From positions 1-16,534 of the forward strand of contig JAUVTM010000009.1 in assembly GCA_030601545.1 (NCBI GenBank): a DNA stretch of 16,534 nucleotides, read 5' to 3'. Made by a program: the position numbers and the translations under genes. This DNA is from Syntrophobacterales bacterium (GTDB lineage: Bacteria > Desulfobacterota > Syntrophobacteria > BM002). Positions 7,065-13,088 of this stretch are shown here, piece after piece (the first letter of the stretch is position 1; the number at the start of each line of letters is the position of its first letter). The notes under the pieces are model-generated. The model saw only the letters and a list, made by a program, of their open reading frames with translations. It searched no databases and had not been told where the DNA came from.

Positions 7065-8063
7065 TTGCTTGGACGACAAAGTGCATTTGAGATAAAGCAC
7101 CTTCACTCCGGAGGGGTTATCACCAATTACTACTGCACCTCCGCCTGTGGTCATTGCCTCTATTACTGCAGTCCGCGGTGGAAGAAGGAATACATTGACA
7201 GGGAGACCCTGATCGAAGTCTTAAAAAAGATCGAGAGCCTCGGCTGCCGCTCTGTCCATATCGGCGGCGGGGAGCCGTTTCTCAATCTTGCTGGACTAAA
7301 AATGGTCATCGAAACAGTTCGCTCCTTGAGGGTCAATATTGAGTATGTGGAGACGAATTCTTCCTGGTTCAAAGAACGAGAGTCTGCGATAGAGACTCTA
7401 TCTTCTCTGAGAGAAAGGGGCCTTTCCACCCTGCTCATATCCATGAGTCCATTTCATAACGAGCACATACCCTTTTATAAAGTCAAAGGGGTAATAGAAG
7501 CGTGCAGGGAGGCTAATATAAGCGTTTTTCCCTGGATATCAGAATTCTATCCGGAGATTGCTGCTTTTGACGACCGGACTACTCACACGGTTTCCGAGTA
7601 TGAAGAAAAATATGGGGACAATTATCTCTCAAGGATTCCTTCGCGGTATTGGATACATTTTGGTGGAAGAGCTCTAAAGACCTTTGCCAGAGTTTATGGA
7701 ACGAGGAATTACCAGGACACTCTTTCCGCAAACAAGGGAGGATGCAGAGAACTGCTGGATGTCAGTCACTTCCACTGCGACCTGTATGGAAACTATATTC
7801 CGGGACTCTGTTCTGGTCTTGCCATAAGATGTGACCATGTCGGTACTGCTCTCTCCCAAAACGATTATCCCTTCTTGACCACCCTGTTCCGTGAAGGCAT
7901 TGGTGGTCTTGGGGCTCTCGCCGCCAGCAAATATGGCTTCGAACCTTCCAGGGAATACATGTCCAAATGTGACCTCTGCTTTGACATCAGAAAGTACCTG
8001 GTCTTGCAGGTAGGAGTGAGTTCAAGAGAGCTGCAGCCCAGGGGTTTCTATGAAAACGGTTAG
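7065..8063 (+). CDS. Radical SAM protein with C-terminal cysteine motifs, unknown substrate
   Basis: A 332-residue enzyme. CTSACGHC (Cys24, Cys28, Cys31) is the CxxxCxxC motif holding the [4Fe-4S] cluster that cleaves S-adenosylmethionine; GGGEPF follows, binding the SAM amino group. The rest matches a partial TIM barrel. The C-terminal part holds further cysteines: Cys227, Cys238, Cys249, Cys256 and the pair Cys302-x2-Cys305, reminiscent of SPASM/Twitch auxiliary cluster domains used by peptide- and cofactor-modifying enzymes, but the spacing is not the standard one. Start: TTG 7065 is the only start with a good ribosome binding site (AAAGGAG, about nine bases upstream). No precursor peptide or partner gene is recognisable beside it; flanking DNA is repeat-rich. 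Family is sure, role unknown. Confidence 0.85.
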   Translation: MLGRQSAFEIKHLHSGGVITNYYCTSACGHCLYYCSPRWKKEYIDRETLIEVLKKIESLGCRSVHIGGGEPFLNLAGLKMVIETVRSLRVNIEYVETNSSWFKERESAIETLSSLRERGLSTLLISMSPFHNEHIPFYKVKGVIEACREANISVFPWISEFYPEIAAFDDRTTHTVSEYEEKYGDNYLSRIPSRYWIHFGGRALKTFARVYGTRNYQDTLSANKGGCRELLDVSHFHCDLYGNYIPGLCSGLAIRCDHVGTALSQNDYPFLTTLFREGIGGLGALAASKYGFEPSREYMSKCDLCFDIRKYLVLQVGVSSRELQPRGFYENG

Positions 8064-8075
8064 GGTGGGAAAGGG

Positions 8076-8097
8076 AGTTTGGCTCATGGGCCAAACT
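8076..8097 (+). terminator. Weak terminator or hairpin after the radical SAM gene
   Basis: AGTTTGGC pairs with its complement GCCAAACT around a six-base loop, 13 bases past the stop codon. Only a short, mixed T stretch (GACTTTGTCCATTT) follows, so termination is doubtful; it may protect the 3' end of the message. Confidence 0.4.
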
Positions 8098-8203
8098 GAC
8101 TTTGTCCATTTCGCCAAATTTGGTGATTTCACAAAACGTATTCGCCTTCAATCGCTACCAATAAGTTATTGTATTTCTTGAGTTAATTACCATTTTGTGC
8201 TTC

Positions 8204-8220
8204 TTGGCATCATTCCTGCC
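8204..8220 (+). promoter_or_regulatory. Sigma-54-like promoter upstream of the candidate small RNA
   Basis: TTGGCATCATTCCTGCC: GG (8206-8207) and GC (8218-8219) are ten bases apart, and TTGGCA is perfect, but the -12 half is CTGCC rather than TTGCT. The predicted transcription start is 8231 (a G). It is less certain than the sigma-54 site at 2335-2351. Confidence 0.45.
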
Positions 8221-8230
8221 TATGTCAATA

Positions 8231-8321
8231 GAACAGTGGTTCAAAAACTCCTTGTCTTGCTCTAGCTTTATGGCCCCTGCCCCCATCAGTGCCGAGTGCG
8301 TTGGTGGGGGCTCCCTTTTTT
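8231..8321 (+). ncRNA. Candidate 91-nt small RNA
   Basis: Inferred from a sigma-54-like promoter with start at 8231 and a strong intrinsic terminator ending at 8321, with no open reading frame between. The transcript would begin with a small hairpin (GAAC, four-base loop, GUUC), continue with an unpaired A/C/U-rich stretch that includes ACUCCUUG, the complement of a Shine-Dalgarno sequence, and end in the terminator stem. That plan resembles antisense small RNAs that mask ribosome binding sites. It matches no RNA family I recognise. The alternative is that the terminator simply closes the radical SAM transcript. Confidence 0.4.
8279..8321 (+). terminator. Rho-independent terminator
   Basis: A 10-bp stem (GCCCCCATCA at 8279-8288 with TGGTGGGGGC at 8302-8311, one G-T pair), a 13-base loop, then CTCCC-type spacer and six Ts (8316-8321). 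It lies 216 bases past the radical SAM stop codon, far for a simple gene terminator, which supports a separate short transcript. Confidence 0.75.
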
Positions 8322-8330
8322 AAGTAAAGA

Positions 8331-8413
8331 ATCCGGGCCCATCGAAGATCCCGCTATACGGGGAACGAACCAGCTTTGGGCTGCCCCCTAAGGGGCCTAG
8401 AATGGCACCGGAT
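8331..8413. other. Candidate structured element: closing stem with three inner hairpins
   Basis: ATCCGG (8331-8336) pairs with CCGGAT (8408-8413), and after a two-by-two internal loop CCAT (8339-8342) pairs with ATGG (8402-8405). Inside are three short hairpins: CCCG/CGGG (8350-8362), CAGC/GCTG (8371-8383) and CCCC/GGGG (8384-8396). Together they would make a multi-branch junction. Stems are short and the call rests on hand pairing. It is not a tRNA (no anticodon or T arm) and matches no riboswitch I recognise. Confidence 0.3.
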
Positions 8414-8472
8414 CATGTCTCCCTGGTCAGCGCTTAGCATTTAAATATCAGCTATCACGCCTTTGAGAATAT

Positions 8473-8575
8473 GAACCGCAGAACCGCAGAACAAGGAACC
8501 GCAGAATATCGAAGTGAAAAACATTGTCTTGCAGTTTTCAAAAACTTCTGCTGTTCGAAGTTCCTTGTTCGATAT
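8473..8575. repeat. Word array with inverted counterpart (GAACCGCA / GAACAAG)
   Basis: GAACCGCA occurs at 8473, 8481 and 8496 with GAACAAG at 8489. The 11-bp GAACAAGGAAC (8489-8499) is matched by its exact complement GTTCCTTGTTC at 8560-8570, making an arm-loop-arm palindrome about 80 bases wide. ATATCGAA near 8505 is likewise mirrored near 8570. It lies within the 565-base gene-poor stretch 8064-8628. Confidence 0.65.
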
Positions 8576-8576
8576 T

Positions 8577-8617
8577 GTCCTTCGGACTCCCCACCCTGCG
8601 GGCGGGTCCCCAGTTTC
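8577..8617. repeat. Double-hairpin dispersed element, copy 2
   Basis: Same element as 6852-6891, same orientation, 38 of 41 aligned columns identical. It is bracketed by CGATATT at 8570-8576 and 8617-8623, a 7-bp direct repeat. The stop codon of the truncated 2H-phosphoesterase remnant lies six bases beyond its right flank, so insertion or recombination here may have removed the 3' half of that gene. Confidence 0.8.
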
Positions 8618-8628
8618 GATATTCAAAA

Positions 8629-8847
8629 TTATAAAAGAGACGGTATGATTTGTTCACATACCCGTGTGAATTCTTCGACTAGAACATGGAATTCTTGTTT
8701 TGGGCGAAACGGGTAAATCACAGTAATGTGCGGCATCCATCTCCGGAAAACCTTGTCGTGTCTTTTACGGATTGGTTGGATTGCAGGCCAGAGATTCTCG
8801 GGAGGAATAACCACGAGCGCAGTTTTATGTGTCTTTCTTAAATCCAC
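8629..8847 (-). pseudogene. 2H phosphoesterase (LigT / 2'-5' RNA ligase-like) remnant, C-terminal half missing
   Basis: The 72-residue frame contains KTALVVIPPE and WMPHITVIYPF, the first strand and first H-x-T motif (HIT) of the 2H phosphoesterase superfamily. Intact members are about 170-200 residues and carry a second H-x-T motif needed for catalysis; here the frame stops at 8629 and the following DNA is repeat sequence, with no continuation in other frames. The GTG start codon and first residues come from a heptamer array (8837-8871), so the N-terminus may also be altered. Single catalytic motif and repeat DNA at both ends point to a decayed gene rather than a small functional protein. 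It lies 30 bases downstream of the DUF169 gene on the same strand. Confidence 0.7.
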
Positions 8848-8871
8848 AATCTTAAATCCACAATCTCAAAT
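8837..8871. repeat. Heptamer array (CTTAAAT/CCACAAT, x5)
   Basis: Five 7-bp units alternating CTTAAAT and CCACAAT, ending in CTCAAAT, fill the gap between the DUF169 stop and the remnant gene and supply that remnant's start codon. An exact 14-bp double unit is repeated once. Confidence 0.8.
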
Positions 8872-8877
8872 CTACTT

Positions 8878-9717
8878 TCACTCCCCTTCCCCCCACGCCT
8901 TTCGACTGCGATTGATCTTCTTCCTAACCATTGCCCAGGTTTTTGTCGTAAGGAAGGACTCAGGCCAACGATTCACCATACGTTGGAACATTTCAAATGG
9001 GACGGTAAAGGTAATTTCGTCGGTCTTGAGGAATTTTCGGTCGGAAGGATCCCAGCCGCCTAAAACCGCCTTGAGTTTGCCCTGGGCCAGATATCGCAAA
9101 GGCCAGGTGACAATATTGGCACAGCCGGCACCAAATGGCGAGTACACGGCTTCGAAATCATTGGTAACAAATGTGGCCAGCTGGTTCAGACCTGAAATTA
9201 CTTCCGCTCTCGCAAAAAATATCACCAATTCCGGTGGGGTTTCTTTCTTGAATTGAGTAACGGGCTTGAACACGCAATAGCGTGCAGGGGCCGGGGGAGG
9301 ATCTATGGTGTTAAAAAAATCTCGCGTCACCTCAGGAGATTCCAGGTAGTGCTCCCCTTCCATCTGGTCAGGTATGCCAGTGGAGACATAATAGGTAATG
9401 AAATTTAACTGGGGTTTCAGAAAACCCAGGTAGAAGGCACCGCCCAGACAACCGAACCGCTCCTTGTCGAAGTAGGCTGCGGTTTTTTTCTTGCGGGCAC
9501 GCCAGATATTCCCGATCACACAGGAGAAATTACCAAAAAGCGCTCCCCAATCGACTTCGCCTCGAGCCTCCATTTCTATGGTGGGTAGAAGTCCAGATTT
9601 GGGCGCTATCCCCTCCTCGGGTTCCCCATCGGAGTAGTACATGCCCATTGGTTCCTCGTCGAGTCCAATGGCTTCCAGGAAGCTTTCAACGTCATTTTTT
9701 TTCATTTGCTCTGTCAT
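8878..9717 (-). CDS. DUF169 family protein
   Basis: A 279-residue cytoplasmic protein of the DUF169 (COG2043) type, common in anaerobic bacteria and archaea, biochemical role unknown. Family features visible: N-terminal EEPMGMYYSD, then Cys66 in NFSCVIG, Cys90 in RFGCLGGAFY, Cys148, a conserved LVIFFARAEVISGLNQL segment and Cys199 in SPFGAGCANIV. The conserved cysteines suggest metal or Fe-S binding, which is not proven. ATG 9717 follows AGGAG with seven-base spacing, so it is preferred to the internal ATG four codons on. It lies 117 bases downstream of the Crp/Fnr regulator on the same strand, so read-through is possible. The C-terminus is strongly basic. Confidence 0.85.
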   Translation of the reverse strand: MTEQMKKNDVESFLEAIGLDEEPMGMYYSDGEPEEGIAPKSGLLPTIEMEARGEVDWGALFGNFSCVIGNIWRARKKKTAAYFDKERFGCLGGAFYLGFLKPQLNFITYYVSTGIPDQMEGEHYLESPEVTRDFFNTIDPPPAPARYCVFKPVTQFKKETPPELVIFFARAEVISGLNQLATFVTNDFEAVYSPFGAGCANIVTWPLRYLAQGKLKAVLGGWDPSDRKFLKTDEITFTVPFEMFQRMVNRWPESFLTTKTWAMVRKKINRSRKAWGEGE

Positions 9718-9834
9718 GTCGCTTACTCCTAAATTGACAATGGATGTTTGGTTGATGGACGCATCTCCGAAATCGAAATTCCCCTGTAGAGGCTGTCCGA
9801 CAACGTCATTCTGAGGCTATAGATGGCCAAATGC

Positions 9835-10530
9835 TCACTCAGGCAATATTTTTCCATGTTCTGCAAGTTCTTCAAGTCCTGGATGATCCAGTATCCTGAT
9901 ATCGCGCCTTTTTACCTCGATCAACCCTCTGCCTTGCATCTGGGTTAGTATTCGTGACAATGTTTCCGGAGTTGTGCCCAAGAGACTTGAAAGCTGAACT
10001 TTTGAAATATTCAGGGAAACCATATCGTCTTCATTTCTTTGCTCCTCGGCCAGGTGGATTAAATATGCGGCCAGACGGCCCGGGACCTCTTTTAAGGCAA
10101 GATTCTCAACATGAACTGTGAATTCACGAAGCCGCATTGATAGATTGGCAAGCATACTCAAAGCCAGTGAAGGATTATGGTTGATCAGTTGGACGAATTC
10201 CGTTCTGGGTAAAAACAGCAGATGAGATTTGGCAATGGCCTGGGCACTGGCAGGAAATGCACGGCCGGCGTAGACAGCTACCTGACCGAACGGTTCACCC
10301 CGTGTGACAATACGCATAATGTGTTCTTTACCTTCCGGTGAAACCTTGAAGATTTTAACCATCCCTGAGATAATTATATAGAAGCCGTTTCCCTCATCCC
10401 CCTGAAAGAAAATGATTTCACCTTTAGCAAAATGTTTGTCAACTGCGATCTGTTTGATTTCTCCGATCTGGGTTTCAGAAAGACCGCTGAAGCTGGGAAT
10501 ACTTGAAAGAATATCAGTTATTTTTTCCAT
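9835..10530 (-). CDS. Crp/Fnr family transcriptional regulator, probably HcpR-like
   Basis: 231 residues. Residues 1-120 form a cyclic-nucleotide-binding-type beta roll (FAKGEIIFFQGDEGNGFYIIISGMVKIF region), a long dimerisation helix follows (about 122-150), then a winged helix-turn-helix (172-199: SKVQLSSLLGTTPETLSRILTQM). The recognition helix has E189-x2-S192-R193, as in FNR, predicting a TTGAT/ATCAA half-site. That exact palindrome lies in the divergent promoter region. The protein has no cysteine, so it cannot hold an FNR-type Fe-S cluster; a haem or other ligand is possible. HcpR proteins of anaerobes control hcp genes, and hcp lies divergently here. ATG 10530 follows AGAGGA. Regulator class is sure, HcpR role inferred from context. 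Confidence 0.87.
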   Translation of the reverse strand: MEKITDILSSIPSFSGLSETQIGEIKQIAVDKHFAKGEIIFFQGDEGNGFYIIISGMVKIFKVSPEGKEHIMRIVTRGEPFGQVAVYAGRAFPASAQAIAKSHLLFLPRTEFVQLINHNPSLALSMLANLSMRLREFTVHVENLALKEVPGRLAAYLIHLAEEQRNEDDMVSLNISKVQLSSLLGTTPETLSRILTQMQGRGLIEVKRRDIRILDHPGLEELAEHGKILPE

Positions 10531-10561
10531 ATCGTCCTCTTTTTTGAGAAAAATGACCGAT

Positions 10562-10579
10562 CCTTGATATGTATCAAGG
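10562..10579. promoter_or_regulatory. FNR/HcpR-type operator
   Basis: CCTTGATATGTATCAAGG: perfect TTGAT-N4-ATCAA core with symmetric outer CC/GG. It lies in the 132-base divergent gap, 32 bases before the regulator start codon and 84 before the DUF2249-CMD start, so it could repress the regulator and activate the hcp operon. Confidence 0.82.
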
Positions 10580-10599
10580 AAAGCACCCTTAGAACAATG

Positions 10600-10605
10600 T
10601 AAAAG
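10600..10605 (+). promoter_or_regulatory. Candidate -10 element of the hcp operon
   Basis: TAAAAG lies so that a start at about 10612 puts the operator centre (10570.5) near -41.5, the standard position for class II activation by FNR-like proteins. No good -35 is seen, as expected for an activated promoter. Confidence 0.4.
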
Positions 10606-10662
10606 TCAATTCAAGATCTCAAACATAACCATACCAAAAACATTCAGATAAGCAGGTGGCAT

Positions 10663-11385
10663 ATGGCAACAGAGTGGGAAAACAAGAAAGGCCAATTCGA
10701 TGTTGTGGACGTAAGGGAGTTGAGCGGTAATTTTTTGCCTGGACTTCTGAACAAGGCCGGACAGATAGAAGTGGGCGACGGCATGTGTGTTGTTCAGAGC
10801 TTTGAACCGATCCCGCTTTATTCTGCCATGGCGGATCTTGGCTTTGAGCATCTCACCGAAAAAGTTGCAGACGGCGAGTACCGCGTGTATTTTTGCAGAG
10901 TGGAAAAGAAGGAAACCTCCTTTACGGGTGTCGGAGATATGCCGCTGAAGCCGACCGCGATCCTCAATTTTAAGAACATTGATGATTCGCTGGCCGACAT
11001 CGTGGTCAAGTTCTGGAGCTTGATCTGGGGACAAGAAGAGCCGGTCATTGATCAAAAGACCAAATTGCTTTTATCGCTGGCAAACGGGGTCGGAGCCGGC
11101 CGGCTGCGCCAGGCAACCCGTGAACTGGTAAAAGCGTATGCGCTCGGTGTTAGCGTTGCGGAGCTGGATGAGCTTTTCTCCATGTTTGTCTGGAACGGTG
11201 GCGTCGGCACTTTTGCCTCGGAGATCGGTCCTTCATCCCTCTTTGGTGCTTACCAGCTCATTAAGACTCTTGAGAACAAGGGCAAGACACGGGAAGAGGT
11301 TATGACCGCAGTGATGGAAGCGTATGGTGAAAAAAATCCCGAAGTCGGTGTCGTGCCCCATGGTAAGATGTCTACAGAAGCATAA
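10663..11385 (+). CDS. DUF2249 domain fused to carboxymuconolactone decarboxylase-like domain
   Basis: 240 residues. Residues about 12-80 match DUF2249: VVDVREL, a GDGMCVV strand and SFEPIPLYSAMADLGFEH, ending in YRVYFCR. Residues about 98-205 form an all-helical carboxymuconolactone decarboxylase (AhpD-like) unit (KTKLLLSLANGVGAGRLRQATRELVKAYALGVSVAEL). The only cysteines are Cys42 and Cys78, both in the DUF2249 part; the CxxC peroxidase site of AhpD is absent, so that activity is unlikely. Start ATG 10663 follows AGGTGG. It is first in an operon with hcp (23-base gap) behind the FNR/HcpR-type operator, so a role in nitrosative or redox stress is likely; it sits where some bacteria carry the Hcp reductase gene hcr. 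Biochemical function unknown. Confidence 0.83.
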   Translation: MATEWENKKGQFDVVDVRELSGNFLPGLLNKAGQIEVGDGMCVVQSFEPIPLYSAMADLGFEHLTEKVADGEYRVYFCRVEKKETSFTGVGDMPLKPTAILNFKNIDDSLADIVVKFWSLIWGQEEPVIDQKTKLLLSLANGVGAGRLRQATRELVKAYALGVSVAELDELFSMFVWNGGVGTFASEIGPSSLFGAYQLIKTLENKGKTREEVMTAVMEAYGEKNPEVGVVPHGKMSTEA

Positions 11386-11408
11386 CTTTAAACAAAAGGA
11401 GGATAACG

Positions 11409-13073
11409 ATGTTTTGTTTTCAATGTCAGGAGACAGCCAAAAACAAAGGCTGCACCGTCAAGGGCGTTTGCGGTAAACCGGAGGAGACCGCAAATCTACA
11501 GGATCTTTTGATCTATGCCTTAAGAGGCATTGCCGTTTACAGCGAAAAGGCAAAAGAACTCGGCATATCTAGTAAGGAAAACGGGCTGTTCGTGGCCCAG
11601 GCCCTTTTTACCACCATCACCAATGCCAATTGGGACAATGACCGGTTCATTGAACTAATCAAAGAGGCGTTAAAGCGAAGAGAAGCACTCAAAGAGAAAT
11701 TCCTGGCGGCTCATAAAGAAAAAACCGGCAAAGATTTTGATGAGGCCCTGCATCCTTCGGCCACCTGGTTTTCGGACGACGTGGCCGAGTTTGATGAAAA
11801 AGCCAAATCGGTCGGCGTGCTTGCCACCGAAGATGAGGATGTCCGTTCCTTGAGGGAACTTTTGATCATCGGCCTAAAAGGGATTGCCGCCTACGCGGAT
11901 CATGCCGCCATCCTGGGGTTTGCAAAAGATGAAATCTACGATTTTCTGATGGAAGCTCTGGCCTCAACCACCAAAGACCTCTCCGTTGATGAGATGATCG
12001 GACTGGTAATGAAAGCCGGCGAGGTTGCGGTAACCACCATGGCCACCCTGGATGAGGCGCACACCTCCGCCTATGGCCACCCTGAAATTACCGAGGTGAA
12101 TATCGGTGTCGGCAGCAATCCGGCAGTCCTGATCAGTGGCCACGATCTGAAGGACATGGAAGAACTGCTGAAACAGACCGAAGGCACCGGCGTGGATGTG
12201 TATACCCACGGCGAAATGCTGCCGGCCAACTACTATCCGGCATTTAAGAAATATGATCATTTAGTTGGAAACTACGGCGGTTCCTGGTGGCATCAGAACA
12301 AGGAATTCGAATCCTTCAATGGGCCGATCCTGATGACTACGAATTGTATTATCCCCATTAAGACAGACAATACCTATCAGGACCGGATCTTCACCACCGG
12401 GATGACTGGCTACCCGGCTGTGAAACATATTCCGGAGCGGCCGGAAGGAGGTTCCAAGGATTTTTCGGAAATCATCGAACTGGCCAAAAAATGCGCCCCG
12501 CCTGAAGAGATCGAAACCGGTAAAATTGTCGGCGGGTTTGCCCACAACCAGGTGTTGGCATTGGCAGATAAGGTCGTGGATGCCGTAAAATCCGGCGCCA
12601 TCAAGCGTTTTGTGGTCATGGCCGGTTGTGACGGCCGTCATAAGTCCAGAAATTATTTCACCGAGGTGGCCCAGGCGTTGCCACAGGACACGGTGATATT
12701 AACGGCCGGTTGTGCCAAGTATCGCTACAACAAGCTGGATCTAGGCGATATCGGCGGCATACCTAGAATTCTTGATGCCGGCCAGTGCAACGATTGTTAC
12801 TCATTGGCGGTCATCGCCTTGAAGCTGAAAGAGGTGTTTGAGCTGGACGATATTAATGATCTGCCGATTTCCTATGATATCGGCTGGTATGAGCAGAAAG
12901 CTGTGGCGGTCCTGCTGGCGCTGCTTTACCTGGGCGTTAAAGGTATCCGGCTGGGGCCCACCCTTCCAGCCTTTGTCTCGCCGAATGTGTTACAGGTTCT
13001 GGTTGAAAAATTTAATATCAAACCGATCGGCGAAGTACAGGCGGATGTGGATGCGATGATGGCCGGGGCATAA
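11409..13073 (+). CDS. hcp: Hybrid cluster protein (hydroxylamine reductase / NO reductase), class I
   Basis: A 554-residue protein, the expected length for class I Hcp of Desulfovibrio type. The N-terminal cluster is bound by Cys3-x2-Cys6-x8-Cys15-x5-Cys21. The hybrid Fe-S-O cluster ligands known from the Desulfovibrio vulgaris structure are all present, shifted by one residue: His245, Glu269, Cys313, Cys407, Cys435, Cys460 and Glu495. Hcp reduces nitric oxide (and hydroxylamine in vitro) and protects anaerobes from nitrosative stress in the cytoplasm. A strong GGAGG precedes ATG 11409. It is the second gene after the DUF2249-CMD fusion, probably controlled by the divergent Crp/Fnr regulator. 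No hcr reductase gene is present. The stop lies 15 bases from the convergent aldo/keto reductase gene, with no clear terminator. Confidence 0.97.
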   Translation: MFCFQCQETAKNKGCTVKGVCGKPEETANLQDLLIYALRGIAVYSEKAKELGISSKENGLFVAQALFTTITNANWDNDRFIELIKEALKRREALKEKFLAAHKEKTGKDFDEALHPSATWFSDDVAEFDEKAKSVGVLATEDEDVRSLRELLIIGLKGIAAYADHAAILGFAKDEIYDFLMEALASTTKDLSVDEMIGLVMKAGEVAVTTMATLDEAHTSAYGHPEITEVNIGVGSNPAVLISGHDLKDMEELLKQTEGTGVDVYTHGEMLPANYYPAFKKYDHLVGNYGGSWWHQNKEFESFNGPILMTTNCIIPIKTDNTYQDRIFTTGMTGYPAVKHIPERPEGGSKDFSEIIELAKKCAPPEEIETGKIVGGFAHNQVLALADKVVDAVKSGAIKRFVVMAGCDGRHKSRNYFTEVAQALPQDTVILTAGCAKYRYNKLDLGDIGGIPRILDAGQCNDCYSLAVIALKLKEVFELDDINDLPISYDIGWYEQKAVAVLLALLYLGVKGIRLGPTLPAFVSPNVLQVLVEKFNIKPIGEVQADVDAMMAGA

Positions 13074-13088
13074 TTTTCAATAACGATG

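Noticed and set aside
8331..8413. tRNA or known riboswitch
   Set aside because: No 7-bp acceptor with anticodon and T arms, and no conserved riboswitch core that I recognise.
8471..8716. Plus-strand 81-residue frame
   Set aside because: Translates repeat DNA and the antisense of the 2H-phosphoesterase remnant.
9718..9834. Second FNR-type site upstream of the DUF169 gene (TTGATGGACGCATC)
   Set aside because: Half-sites do not align to the TTGAT-N4-ATCAA spacing and the right half is incomplete.
10606..11055. 149-residue minus-strand frame opposite the DUF2249-CMD gene
   Set aside because: It overlaps the operator-promoter region and a clear plus-strand coding gene.
11964..12641. Minus-strand open frames inside hcp
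   Set aside because: Shadows of a well-conserved plus-strand gene, without ribosome binding sites or protein-like features.
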